Shown here: in pieces, positions 25,430-34,409 of the stretch | Layout: the number at the start of each line of letters is the position of its first letter | Position numbering within the stretch: the first letter of the stretch is position 1 | From: DATBGZ01 sp036557785 | GTDB lineage: Bacteria > Actinomycetota > Actinomycetes > Mycobacteriales > Micromonosporaceae | Direction of reading: 5' to 3' | DNA: 64,000 nt | NCBI GenBank assembly: GCA_036557785.1 | Contig: DATBGZ010000012.1 | Span: forward strand, 1 to 64,000 | Position numbers and translations under genes: made by a program | Notes under the pieces: model-generated | Told to the model about the DNA's origin: nothing | Database searches by the model: none | Seen by the model: only the letters and a program-made list of their open reading frames with translations

Positions 25430-26722
25430 ATGCGACTGAAGTTTGTGACGGCTACCGCGGTGCTGCTGGCGGGCGTGCTCGCCACAGCGGCCTGCGGGAA
25501 CTCCGGAGGCACCAACCCGGACGAGAAGGTGAGCCTCACTTTCTGGACATGGGTTCCGAATATCGACCAGGTAGTCGCGAAATGGAACGCGGCTAACCCG
25601 AACATCCAGGTCACCGCGAGCAACCAGGCTCAAGGGGATGAGCTGGTGACCAAGCTGCTCACCGCCAAGGGCACGGGTAACGCGCCCGACCTCGTGCAAG
25701 CCGAGTACCAGGCCCTGCCGACCCTGGTGAGCAACGACGCGCTGGCCGACATCTCCGCGTACGCGTCGGGTGCCGCGGGCAAGTTCGCACCCGGGGTCTG
25801 GAACGTCGTGACGCTCGGCACGGACGCCGTCTACGCGATTCCCCAGGACGTGGGCCCGATGATGCTCTACTACCGGGCGGACGAGTTCGACCGGCTCGGC
25901 CTGACGGTGCCCAAGACCTGGGACGACTTCGCGGCTGTCGCTCGCGAGGTGCGCCAGAAGAGTCCCAAGCAGTATCTGACCACGTTCTCCTCCGCCGACC
26001 CTGGTTGGTTCGTCGGCTTGGCACAGCAGGCTGGGGCGAAGTGGTGGAGCATCAGCGGTGATAAGTGGACCGTCTCGGTCAACGACGCGGCGAGCAAGAA
26101 GGTCGCCGACTACTGGGGCGGACTGGTCGCTGAGGGTGCCATCGACAACAAGCCGATGTTCACACCAGAGTGGAACGCGCAACTCAATGACGGCACCCTG
26201 CTCGCCTGGCCCAGTGCCGTGTGGGCGCCGGGCGTCCTCGCCGGAAACGCCGGGGACACCGCCGGCAAGTGGAAGATGGCGCCGCTTCCCCAGTGGAACG
26301 CGGGCGAGTCGAAGACCGGCAGCTGGGGTGGTTCGTCCACCGCTGTGACCGCGGACTCCAAGCACGCGGAGGCCGCGACCAAGTTCGCGATCTGGCTCAA
26401 CACCAGCGACGATGCTACGGCTGGTCTGGTCACCCAGGGCGGCATCTACCCGGCGGCATCGTCGGCACAGAGCGGTCCCGCACTCGCCAGCGCGCCGGCA
26501 TTCTTCTCCAACCAGCCCGACTTCTACCCGCTGGCCAAACAGATCGCCGCGACAGCCTCGGGCTTTACGTTCGGCCCGGACGTCAACGTCACGTACAGCA
26601 CGTACAAGGACGCCTTCGCCGGTGCGATCAGCAACAAGACACCGTTCGCGGCCGCGCTGGATGCGATGCAGACGGCGACCCTCCAAGACATGCAACAGAG
26701 CGGATTCAACGTCACCGGTTGA
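25430..26722 (+). CDS. sugar ABC transporter substrate-binding lipoprotein
   Basis: 430 residues. A lipoprotein signal peptide ends in the lipobox LATAAC (Cys ~24). The mature part is a cluster B extracellular solute-binding protein (SLTFWTWVPNIDQVVAKWNA, PDLVQAEYQALPTL, GPMMLYYRADEFDRLGL, TWDDF). The likely ligand is a galactoside or other oligosaccharide, judged by the divergent GH42 gene. The ATG at 25430 follows GGAGGG. Confidence 0.93.
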   Translation: MRLKFVTATAVLLAGVLATAACGNSGGTNPDEKVSLTFWTWVPNIDQVVAKWNAANPNIQVTASNQAQGDELVTKLLTAKGTGNAPDLVQAEYQALPTLVSNDALADISAYASGAAGKFAPGVWNVVTLGTDAVYAIPQDVGPMMLYYRADEFDRLGLTVPKTWDDFAAVAREVRQKSPKQYLTTFSSADPGWFVGLAQQAGAKWWSISGDKWTVSVNDAASKKVADYWGGLVAEGAIDNKPMFTPEWNAQLNDGTLLAWPSAVWAPGVLAGNAGDTAGKWKMAPLPQWNAGESKTGSWGGSSTAVTADSKHAEAATKFAIWLNTSDDATAGLVTQGGIYPAASSAQSGPALASAPAFFSNQPDFYPLAKQIAATASGFTFGPDVNVTYSTYKDAFAGAISNKTPFAAALDAMQTATLQDMQQSGFNVTG

Positions 26723-26770
26723 GCCCGGCCGGCATTGACACTCGGCGGGACCCACAAGAAGGATCACCCG

Positions 26771-27706
26771 ATGGCCCTGGCCTCACCAGCCGGCCGGCGA
26801 CGGAGACGTACGGCACCGTCCGCGGTGCCGTACGTCTTCCTCACCCCCGGCATCGTGCTGTTCATCCTCACCTTCCTCGTACCGATCGGGTACACGGTAT
26901 GGCAGAGCCTGCGCAGAGTACGGGTGTCCGGCCTCGGCCTGGGCCGGGGGGCGCGTCGCGAGGTCTTCGCCGGTCTGTCCAACTATCGGGAGATCCTCGG
27001 CGATGCCGAGTTCTGGGCGTCGATGCAACGGGCGCTCACCTATGGGCTCATCCTGGTACCGACGATGCTCGGCCTGGCGCTGCTTCTGGCGCTCATCCTC
27101 GACACACCGCGGGCGAGACTGCGGCGGTTCGGTCGTCTGGCGATCTTCCTGCCGTACGCCGTGCCCAGCGTGATCGCGTCGCTGCTCTGGGGGTTTCTGT
27201 ACCTACCGGCGGTGAGCCCGCTGCATTATGTGCTGCGGGCGCTCGACCTGCCCCAGCCGGATCTGCTCGGCGGCGGCATCATGGGTGCTGTCGTCAATAT
27301 CGGCATCTGGGGTGGCGTCGGCTTCAACATGGTCGTCATCTATACCGCACTACGGGCCGTCCCCCATGACCTCTACGAGGCGGCCCGGCTCGATGGCTGC
27401 TCGGAGGTTCAGATCGCGTTGCGGATCAAGGTTCCGCAGGTGATGCCGGCGCTCATCATGACGGGGGTCTTCTCGACCATCGCGACGTTGCAGGTCTTCA
27501 GCGAGCCGTTCACGCTGCGCCCGCTGACCAATTCGCTGCAGAGCACGTGGACCCCACTTATGAAGATCTACACAGACGCGTTCGTCCGCAACGACATCTA
27601 TACCGCGGCGGCGGCGTCGATCGTCGTCGCCTGCGCCACGCTGCTCGTCTCGTTCGGGTTCCTTCGGCTTGTCCAGGCTCGTGCGTTCTCGCAGGAGGAC
27701 CGGTGA
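26771..27706 (+). CDS. sugar ABC transporter permease (MalF/UgpA type)
   Basis: 311 residues, six membrane segments. The EAA loop EAARLDGCSEVQIALRIKVP in the C-terminal half contacts the ATPase. The ATG at 26771 is chosen because AAGGA precedes it. It overlaps the second permease (GTGA, 27703-27706). No ATP-binding gene is present in the cluster; in actinomycetes such importers usually share the ATPase MsiK encoded elsewhere. Confidence 0.93.
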   Translation: MALASPAGRRRRRTAPSAVPYVFLTPGIVLFILTFLVPIGYTVWQSLRRVRVSGLGLGRGARREVFAGLSNYREILGDAEFWASMQRALTYGLILVPTMLGLALLLALILDTPRARLRRFGRLAIFLPYAVPSVIASLLWGFLYLPAVSPLHYVLRALDLPQPDLLGGGIMGAVVNIGIWGGVGFNMVVIYTALRAVPHDLYEAARLDGCSEVQIALRIKVPQVMPALIMTGVFSTIATLQVFSEPFTLRPLTNSLQSTWTPLMKIYTDAFVRNDIYTAAAASIVVACATLLVSFGFLRLVQARAFSQEDR

Positions 27707-28602
27707 CGACCGCCGCTCCGGCGCGCGTCGCCGCCCCCGTGGGGACCGTCCCGAGCCGACCGACAGCACGACGGACGCGGGTGTCGTTGGCTCCGACGCT
27801 CGTGCTCGCCGTGGGCGCCGCGTACTGCCTGCTGCCCGTGGCGTGGGTGCTCGTCGCTGCCACCAAGAGCCCGGCCGAACTCTTCAGCACCTTCACGCTC
27901 GCGCCGAGCACATCGTTGTGGCGCAATATCACCGGTCTCTCCGCCTACGGCCACGGCGTCTTCTGGCGCTGGACGGTCAACACCGCGATCTACGCTGGGG
28001 TCGGCGCGTTGGCGTCGTCATTCGTCTCGGGACTATCCGGCTACACGCTGGCGAAGTTCCGGTTCCCGGGACGGACCGCGATCTTCAATGTCCTGCTCGC
28101 CGGCGTCCTCGTGCCGGGCATCACGCTCGCCCTACCGCAGTACCTGCTGATCGCGAAGCTGGGCTTGGCCAACACGTACCTGTCCGTGCTGCTGCCGAGC
28201 GTCCTGAGCCCGTACGGGATCTATCTCGCCCGGGTCTACGCGGGCGCGGCGGTGTCGGACACGCTGATCGAGGCGGCCCGGACCGACGGCGCCAGCGAAT
28301 GGCGGATCCTCGCTCAGGTGGCTTTCCCCATCATGCGGCCCGGCCTGGTGACCATCTTCCTATTCCAGTTTGTGGCCATCTGGAACAACTTCCTTCTGCC
28401 GTTCATCATGCTCACCGATGACCGGAAGTTCCCGCTGACCGTCGGGCTCTACACGATGCTCAACCGTGGCAACACCCTGCCGTCCCTCTATACGCTCACC
28501 ATCACCGGCGCGCTACTGTCGATCCTGCCGTTGATCGCGTTGTTCCTCACCCTGCAGCGGTACTGGCGGCTCGACCTGATCTCCGGCGCGGTAAAGAACT
28601 AG
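27703..28602 (+). CDS. sugar ABC transporter permease (MalG/UgpE type)
   Basis: 299 residues, six membrane segments after a Pro/Ala/Arg-rich N-terminus. FSGYTLAKFRFPG-like LSGYTLAKFRFPGR and the EAA motif EAARTDGASEWRILAQVAFP are typical of the second permease. The start codon GTG overlaps the previous stop and has GGAGG upstream. It forms the membrane channel with the MalF-type partner. Confidence 0.93.
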   Translation: MTTAAPARVAAPVGTVPSRPTARRTRVSLAPTLVLAVGAAYCLLPVAWVLVAATKSPAELFSTFTLAPSTSLWRNITGLSAYGHGVFWRWTVNTAIYAGVGALASSFVSGLSGYTLAKFRFPGRTAIFNVLLAGVLVPGITLALPQYLLIAKLGLANTYLSVLLPSVLSPYGIYLARVYAGAAVSDTLIEAARTDGASEWRILAQVAFPIMRPGLVTIFLFQFVAIWNNFLLPFIMLTDDRKFPLTVGLYTMLNRGNTLPSLYTLTITGALLSILPLIALFLTLQRYWRLDLISGAVKN

Positions 28603-28671
28603 CGTGGGTGGGCTGGCCCCGCCGGCACGAGGACGTCGGCACGGCGCCGCGGGAAGACGGAGACTGGCACG

Positions 28672-29721
28672 GTGGCAGAGCACGAGGGCGCAGCCTCGCG
28701 GGCTCCGGCTTTCGCCGGGGTCCGCCGTGCCCGTCCCACGATGGACGATGTCGCGGCCGTTGCCGGGGTCTCGCGGGGCACCGTCTCTCGGGTTCTCAAC
28801 GGCGGTCACAACGTGAGCAAACCGGCACTTCTCGCCGTCCAGCGGGCGATCCGCAAAACCGGGTACGTCGTCAACCAGCACGCGCGGAGCCTCGTCACCC
28901 AGCGGTCGCAGTCCGTCGCGTTCGTGCTCTCCGAGCCCCAGGAACGCCTCTTTGAGGACCCGAACTTCCACATGCTCCTGCGCGGCTGCAGTTCCGCACT
29001 CGGCGAGCGCGACATCACGCTCGTGATGGCGGTCGCCGGCACCGATGAAGAGCGCAAGCGGGTGAGCCGCTATGTCACTTCTGGGCACGTGGACGGCGTC
29101 CTCCTGGTCTCCGCCCACCGCGGCAACCCACTGCTGGACGAGTGGCGCGGGCGGGGTGTCCCATTGGTCGCATGTGGACGGCCGATGGACCATGAGCGTG
29201 ATCTGGCCTTCGTCGCGGCCGACGACCGTGACGGCGCCCGACAGATGGTGCGCTACCTGGTCGGGCAGGGGCGCCAGCGGATCGGAATGATCACCGGGCC
29301 CCTCGACACTCCGGGCGGGGTGGATCGACTGGCGGGGTACCTCGACGTGCTCGGTGACGCCGACCGGGACCGGATGGTGGTGACGGGTGACTACGTGCGT
29401 GACAGCGGTGAGGACGCGATGGAGCGGTTGCTCGCCCAGGCGCCGGACATCGACGCCGTCTTCGTCGCCTCTGACCTGATGGCGATGGGTGCACTCGCCG
29501 CGTTGCGACGGGCCGGCCGACGCGTGCCCCAGGACGTTGCGGTAGGCGGCTTCGATGACTCGAGCGTCGCGACATTGGCCCGCCCTGCGTTGACCACGGT
29601 CCGGCAACCGATGGAGCGCATCAGCGTCGAGATGGTCCGTCTGCTCATGGACATCATCGCGGGCAAGCCACCGGCCGCGGTCATCTTGCCCACGGCGATC
29701 GTCCGTCGCGACTCCGCCTGA
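28672..29721 (+). CDS. LacI-family transcriptional regulator
   Basis: 349 residues. The helix-turn-helix reads TMDDVAAVAGVSRGTVSRVL with the hinge helix NQHARSLVTQRSQS, followed by a periplasmic-binding-protein-like effector domain (SVAFVLSEPQERLFEDPNFH ... VAVGGFDDSSVATLARPALT). It is the last gene of the sugar cluster and the probable repressor at the two operators at 25277 and 25365, released by a galactoside-type ligand. GTG start. Confidence 0.93.
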   Translation: MAEHEGAASRAPAFAGVRRARPTMDDVAAVAGVSRGTVSRVLNGGHNVSKPALLAVQRAIRKTGYVVNQHARSLVTQRSQSVAFVLSEPQERLFEDPNFHMLLRGCSSALGERDITLVMAVAGTDEERKRVSRYVTSGHVDGVLLVSAHRGNPLLDEWRGRGVPLVACGRPMDHERDLAFVAADDRDGARQMVRYLVGQGRQRIGMITGPLDTPGGVDRLAGYLDVLGDADRDRMVVTGDYVRDSGEDAMERLLAQAPDIDAVFVASDLMAMGALAALRRAGRRVPQDVAVGGFDDSSVATLARPALTTVRQPMERISVEMVRLLMDIIAGKPPAAVILPTAIVRRDSA

Positions 29722-29884
29722 GTGAACCAAGATCCAAGGCCACGTGGGTCGCGGCAGACGCTGCAGGATCACCGATCCCGAGGCTCACGCTGATCACAGC
29801 CGTCTCCTGATCCGGATCGAAGGGCGGTGATCAGTACCTCGGCCCGGCCCTGACTTTGGGAGCATGGCCAGCAGGGAGGCGACC

Positions 29885-31108
29885 ATGCGCTTGTCGACGA
29901 TCAGGAACCTCTACTCCGGTGGGGGTCCGTGGGCGTCCGTGTACCTCGATGCCACGGGAACGCAGGTGACGGGGACGCCGCTGGAGGCGCATCGCGGGCT
30001 CGACCTGCGCTGGCGGGCGGCCCGGGAATCGCTGCGGCGCGCGGGCGCTGACGAGCCGACGCTGCGGGCCATCGATGCCGCCGTCAGGGAAACCCCGACC
30101 GGTGGCGGCCGGGCCGAGGTGGCGGTGCTCGCCTCGCAGGGCCGGGTGGCGTTCAGCCACGCCCTCCCCGTGCCGCCTGGACGGGAGGCGGCGACCTGGT
30201 CGGACCAGCCGCGGGCCGCGGACCTGGTGCGGGCCTTCGGCTCATCCGCCAAGGCCGGTGCGGGCGAGTACATCCGTTGGGTATGTGCCGATGTCGACCG
30301 CACGGGCGGCACGGTCACCGCCAACGACGGCACGACCGCGACCGTACGCGGCGAGGACGAGTTCATCACCAAGGTCTCCACCGGCGGACGCGCTCGACGC
30401 TGGTCGATGCCGCGGATTCAACGCGCCGCCGAGGTCAACTGGGGCCGCAACAGCAGCGACCTGGCCCGCGCGCTGATCGCCGCCGCCGATCGCACGGGTG
30501 CCGACGTGGTGGTGCTCGCCGGAGATGTGCGGGCACGTCAGCTCGTGCACGACCGGCTGCCGCGGGCGATCGCGGAGCGGGTGGTCGAGGTCGACCACGA
30601 GACCGCGGTCCGGCCCCACCCCGACTCCGCGGTACGGGCCAGGCGTGAGCCCGACGTCTACGATTCCGTGCTGGTCGACGCGACGCGCGAGGCGGTGGCC
30701 TCTGTGGCGCGGGAGCGCATCGCCGAGGCCGCGGACAGGTTCCACTCTGGACTGTCCCATGGGCGCAGCGTGCGTGGCCTCGGGCCCGTCTGTACCGCGG
30801 CCCGGGAGCAGCGCATCGACACGCTCGTGCTGTCGGCCGAGCCCTCACACCGCGTGGCCTGGGTGGACCCACGAAACCCGACGATGGTCGGTGAGTCCAA
30901 AAGGGACACCGGCACGGAGTTGGCCATCAGCGAGCCAGCCGACGACGCCGTCGTGGGTGCCGCCGCCATCGCGGGGGCGCAGAGCATCGTCATCGAAGCG
31001 GACCCGGAGCTCGTCGACGGCCTCGGGGCCATCCTCCGCTACCCCGACGAGAACGCCCCGCCCTACTTCCACCCGGGCGATCACGAGCGCCCCGCCGGCG
31101 GTCCGTGA
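29885..31108 (+). CDS. Vms1/baeRF-like peptide chain release factor homologue
   Basis: 407 residues. The start at 29885 is preferred (GGGAGG 5 bases upstream) over an ATG at 29864. STIRNLYSGGGPWASVYLDA and the middle eRF1-like fold, with RWSMPRIQRAAEVNWGRNSS, match the bacterial archaeo-eukaryotic release factor families (Rv2629-like, related to Vms1/ANKZF1, which release nascent chains from stalled large subunits). The C-terminal domain is L7Ae-like (IDTLVLSAEP). Whether it acts on ribosomes is not shown by sequence. A strong hairpin follows. Confidence 0.8.
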   Translation: MRLSTIRNLYSGGGPWASVYLDATGTQVTGTPLEAHRGLDLRWRAARESLRRAGADEPTLRAIDAAVRETPTGGGRAEVAVLASQGRVAFSHALPVPPGREAATWSDQPRAADLVRAFGSSAKAGAGEYIRWVCADVDRTGGTVTANDGTTATVRGEDEFITKVSTGGRARRWSMPRIQRAAEVNWGRNSSDLARALIAAADRTGADVVVLAGDVRARQLVHDRLPRAIAERVVEVDHETAVRPHPDSAVRARREPDVYDSVLVDATREAVASVARERIAEAADRFHSGLSHGRSVRGLGPVCTAAREQRIDTLVLSAEPSHRVAWVDPRNPTMVGESKRDTGTELAISEPADDAVVGAAAIAGAQSIVIEADPELVDGLGAILRYPDENAPPYFHPGDHERPAGGP

Positions 31109-31140
31109 CAGGCGCCAGCAAGACAGCCAGTCAAATTGAT

Positions 31141-31172
31141 CGGTGGAGCCGATCCGCTTGTCGGCTCCACCG
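31141..31172 (+). terminator. 12-bp perfect hairpin after the release-factor gene
   Basis: CGGTGGAGCCGA, loop TCCGCTTG, TCGGCTCCACCG. It lies 33 bases after the stop and has no T-tract, as is common for actinomycete terminators. Confidence 0.65.
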
Positions 31173-31179
31173 AGCGCTG

Positions 31180-31437
31180 TCGCGGTCTACGGTTTGGCCG
31201 TGCCCGACGTGCATGGGATCAGGCCACGGCCCGAAGCCCGGCGGTGGAAGGGGCCGGCACCACTGTCGGCTCTACTGCCTGCTCGACTACGATGCTCAGG
31301 AGGTCGGAAAGCCGTTGTTGGTTGTGGTGGCTGGCCTGAGTAAGCCGTTCCGTACAAGGATCGCGAAACACGACTACGACACCGTGCGTGCACTCGCAAC
31401 CGAGTACCACGGCCGCAATCCGCGAAGCCTGGCGTGA
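31180..31437 (+). pseudogene. possible remnant of a small gene abutting the IS element
   Basis: The frame ending at TGA 31435-31437 encodes GKPLLVVVAGLSKPFRTRIA followed by KHDYDTVRALATEYHGRNPR, which reads like genuine protein. Upstream it degenerates into Gly/His/Cys-rich sequence with no start. AGGAGG at 31298-31303 could serve a TTG at 31315, giving only ~41 residues. The stop lies 1 bp before the left end of the IS. I do not recognise the family. Confidence 0.35.
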
Positions 31438-31438
31438 C

Positions 31439-33134
31439 CTAAACCTGATCTCGTGGACCCGGTAGCGGGACACGATGACCGTCGATGATTTCTGGTCGTG
31501 CTGATTCGGGTCCCGCTGCTGGGCATGGCCGGCCTGCTGGCCATGGCCAGCCTGCTCGGTCTCGGTGGTCGCGGTGGTGCGGCGGTGCTGATCAGATGTT
31601 GGTCCGCGCGGGGCTGGTCAGGTGAACACGGCGGCCCAGAGTCCCTGCCATGGCTTGGCTGTGGGCCAGTGCTCGGGCAGGTGCAGGAAGGGTCGCCGCT
31701 GCGGGCGGGCCAGCCGGGCCGGGACGTTGACGATGTGCTCGCGAAGCGTGGCGCCGCGCGCGACGGCATAGCGGGCCACACCGGTGACGGTGCCGGCGGC
31801 GCGCAGCAGGTTGTGCGCGATCGCGGCGAGCACGGTCCAGGCGGCATTGGCGGCGAACGATCCGGAGGGCTGGTGGGCCCACGGGCCGTCGATGAGGTCG
31901 GACCAAACCTGCTCGCAGATCGCGTGGTCACGGTGGATGGGATCGGCCTGTTCGACGGGCTCGGTGCTGTTGGTGAAGAACGGGTGGTAGCGCCAAACCG
32001 GGAAGAGCGGGTCCTGGGTGTTGGCGTCGAGCACGCGACGCACGATGAGCCGACCGGTGATCTTCTCCTTGGTCTTGGCGAACGCGGTGAACGGCACTTC
32101 GGCGACGTGGGCCTTGGAGATGAGCTGCCCGGTGTCCGGGTCGAGCACCGCACCCGGGTACTGCACCGGCTGATACGCCTGGTCGCTGATGGTGGCGATC
32201 GCGGCATCGACGGCGGGGTTGCGGGCAATGGTGAAGGAAAACCTGGCCCCGGCCTTGACGATCGCGGCGATGGTTTTGCCGGAGCAGTAGGCCGAGTCGC
32301 CGCGGACCAGGACGCGGCTGGGGTCGGCGCCGGCCTCGACCGCAGTGTTGATCGCCTCGACGAGCATGCCGGTCGCGCCCCGCGCCGAGCCGGCCTTGCC
32401 GGACCGTAGCCGGACCCCGACCAGTACCGGCGCGGCCTTCGGCGTGGACAGGGTGACCGCCAGCGGGGACAGGCCGCGCCGCAGGACCTGCTTGCCGGAG
32501 ATCTTGGTGTGTCCGAACGAGGCACCCTGCTTGTCCCGGCCATAGACCGGGCGCAGCAGCGAGTCGATGTCGATGAACGCCTGTTCGGCGATGCCGTCAA
32601 GCACCCGGGTCCGTGCGGCCAGCACGATCAGCAGCCGGCGCAGCACGGCCGAGAGTTGGCGGACGTGGCCGAAGGTGAACTCCCGCAACAGGATCCCCAA
32701 CGTGGCGCACGCGTAGACGCCGCCGAACAACTTCTTCATGCCACCGGCGCGGATCACGTCCAGGCCCTGCATAGTGTCAGCCCCGGCCAGCATCCCGGCG
32801 ATGATCGACAGCAGCTTCGGGGTCGGGTTGGCCGCCCCGGACTTGATCCGCTCGCTGGTGAACCTCACGTGCTCGCTCAGCAGCTGCCGCAGCCCGGCCT
32901 GTTCGGCCAGTTCCATGACCGGCACCAGGCCCGCGTGCGACACGAGATTCTCGTCGTCGAAGATCGCGCTCTCGCGGCGCCAGGCATGCGATGCTCTCAC
33001 CGAGAGTGCCCTTCCGGCAGGGATCGATAGAGTTTTAGGCAAACCCGATCTTCCCAGCCGCAAGAGCACTCTCACTGCATCTACACGCCGACTCGGGCAT
33101 CACCAGCCGAGCCGGTCCACGGATTCAGGTTTAG
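31439..33134 (-). mobile_element. IS1380-family insertion sequence
   Basis: 1.7 kb element with 21-bp imperfect terminal inverted repeats: left 31439-31459 (CTAAACCTGATCTCGTGGAC plus C) and right 33114-33134, whose complement reads CTAAACCTGAATCCGTGGAC plus C; 18 of 21 match. One transposase gene fills most of it. Between the left repeat and the transposase stop (31460-31617) there is no gene, only a 16-bp palindrome GCTGGCCATGGCCAGC (31536-31551). I see no flanking target duplication. Confidence 0.85.
31618..33075 (-). CDS. IS1380-family transposase
   Basis: 485 residues, intact. The order fits IS1380 DDE transposases: an N-terminal region (SHAGLVPVMELAEQAGLRQL), IDIDSLLRPVYGRDKQGASF with the first Asp, VRGDSAYCSGKTIAAIVKAG with the second Asp, and a C-terminal block (ANAAWTVLAAIAHNLLRAAG). 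The start could be the ATG at 33075 or an internal one. The intact frame and well-preserved terminal repeats suggest recent activity. Confidence 0.92.
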   Translation of the reverse strand: MRVLLRLGRSGLPKTLSIPAGRALSVRASHAWRRESAIFDDENLVSHAGLVPVMELAEQAGLRQLLSEHVRFTSERIKSGAANPTPKLLSIIAGMLAGADTMQGLDVIRAGGMKKLFGGVYACATLGILLREFTFGHVRQLSAVLRRLLIVLAARTRVLDGIAEQAFIDIDSLLRPVYGRDKQGASFGHTKISGKQVLRRGLSPLAVTLSTPKAAPVLVGVRLRSGKAGSARGATGMLVEAINTAVEAGADPSRVLVRGDSAYCSGKTIAAIVKAGARFSFTIARNPAVDAAIATISDQAYQPVQYPGAVLDPDTGQLISKAHVAEVPFTAFAKTKEKITGRLIVRRVLDANTQDPLFPVWRYHPFFTNSTEPVEQADPIHRDHAICEQVWSDLIDGPWAHQPSGSFAANAAWTVLAAIAHNLLRAAGTVTGVARYAVARGATLREHIVNVPARLARPQRRPFLHLPEHWPTAKPWQGLWAAVFT

Positions 33135-33169
33135 TCGGTCAGGAGGAGTCGAGCAGGGAAAGGACGTTG

Positions 33170-33700
33170 ATGGACTGGTTGCGCGGCCGCGAACAGCGAC
33201 GCGACTTCGAGCGCCTCGTGGCGGAGGCGACCGAGGGGCTGCGAAGGACCGCGTACCTGATGACCTGGGATGCCGGGGAGGCCGACGACCTGGTGCAGGT
33301 CACCTGGACCGCGGTGGCGTGGCAATGGCCGCGGGTGAACCGGATGGAGAACCCGGTCGCCTACGCGCGACGGGTGCTCACGAACGCTGCCATCGACGGC
33401 CGGCGCAGCCGGGCGAGGCGGCGTACCGAGCTCGGCGACACCCTGGGGCGCGAGGCACCCGACACCGCGTCGAGCCGAGCGTTGGCCGCGGTCGACGAGC
33501 GCCAGGATCTCCGCCGAGCCCTTGCCGGGCTCACCACCCGCCAGCGGGCCGTGCTCGTGCTGCGGTACTGGGAGGACCTACCCGAGTACGAGGTTGCCGA
33601 GCTGCTCGGCTGTTCGGTGGGGACGGTCAAGAGCACGGCCTCTCGTGCCCTCGCCCACTTGCGAGCCCGACTCACCGCCCAGACCGACCTCATGCCATGA
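33170..33700 (+). CDS. SigE-type ECF RNA polymerase sigma factor
   Basis: 176 residues. Region 2 (LRRTAYLMTWDAGEADDLVQ and AVAWQWPRV) and region 4 (LTTRQRAVLVLRYWEDLPEY then EVAELLGCSVGTVKS) are clear; the size matches the actinobacterial SigE-like ECF group. The ATG has AAGGA ~6 bases upstream. The right end of the IS1380 element lies only 35 bp upstream, so the native promoter has probably been separated from this gene. A membrane-protein gene follows 16 bases downstream. Confidence 0.92.
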   Translation: MDWLRGREQRRDFERLVAEATEGLRRTAYLMTWDAGEADDLVQVTWTAVAWQWPRVNRMENPVAYARRVLTNAAIDGRRSRARRRTELGDTLGREAPDTASSRALAAVDERQDLRRALAGLTTRQRAVLVLRYWEDLPEYEVAELLGCSVGTVKSTASRALAHLRARLTAQTDLMP

Positions 33701-33716
33701 CCCGAAGGATGTACCG

Positions 33717-34400
33717 ATGACGAACGAACCGAGCATCGCCGATATCAAGTCCGCCTTCGCCGAGCAGGTCTCGACCCTGCCGCCGCCCGCCGGGGGGCGG
33801 CACGCCACCTACCGGCCCAGGACCAGCGCCCGTACCGTCGGCACGGCATGCTTGGGCGCGGCGGCTGTCTCGATTGCCTCGGTCGCTGTCGCCCTGGCCG
33901 CGATGGGCCATGAGGTCGACGCCAAGCCGCTGACCGCCACGCAGGAGACCACGCCCTCCACTGTGGACCTCCTCAGCGTCCAGGTGACGCTGCCGGCTTT
34001 GTACCGGACCAGTGGTCGTGACTGCGTGAGCCCGACAGGGGTAACGCTGGTCTATGTATCCGTCGATGGCGGGGTCGTGATGAACAGCGACGGCTCGTGC
34101 ATGAACTTCACCTGGGCCGGGTATGCCGGCGCCTTGCCTCCCGTGGGCGCCGAGCCGATCGTCCTGGGTGGTGTCGCGGGATGGACTTGGCTGGTCGGTG
34201 CCGATCCCGCCTATGCCCTCCAGATCCCGGCGACCGCGGGCCACCCGTGGCTGCTCGTGTTGGTGCAGACCCACGACGGCAAGCCGACCCGCGACGAGGT
34301 GGCGGCGATGGTCGCCCCGCTCAAGGACGTGATCGCGAGCGCCAGAAGGGTGTGCGACGTGCCGCCGCAGGCCCAGGTCCTGCCGACCGCTGCGTGCTGA
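33717..34400 (+). CDS. membrane protein partnered with the ECF sigma factor, possible anti-sigma
   Basis: 227 residues. There is a ~45-residue cytosolic part, one membrane segment (GTACLGAAAVSIASVAVALAAM, about 42-63) and an extracytoplasmic domain with three cysteines. The topology (cytosol, one segment, outer sensor) and the position right after the sigma gene suggest an anti-sigma factor or cognate sensor. No zinc-binding HxxxCxxC motif is visible, so it is not a ZAS-type anti-sigma. Confidence 0.7.
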   Translation: MTNEPSIADIKSAFAEQVSTLPPPAGGRHATYRPRTSARTVGTACLGAAAVSIASVAVALAAMGHEVDAKPLTATQETTPSTVDLLSVQVTLPALYRTSGRDCVSPTGVTLVYVSVDGGVVMNSDGSCMNFTWAGYAGALPPVGAEPIVLGGVAGWTWLVGADPAYALQIPATAGHPWLLVLVQTHDGKPTRDEVAAMVAPLKDVIASARRVCDVPPQAQVLPTAAC

Positions 34401-34409
34401 CGGGTCGGG

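Noticed and set aside
29722..29884. tRNA or small RNA gene between lacI and the release-factor gene
   Set aside because: Only short inverted pairs (GATCACCG/CGGTGATC) are visible; no cloverleaf or promoter could be assembled.
31435..33138. Target-site duplication around the IS1380 element
   Set aside because: The four bases on each side (TGAC and TCGG, or shifted by one or two) do not match.
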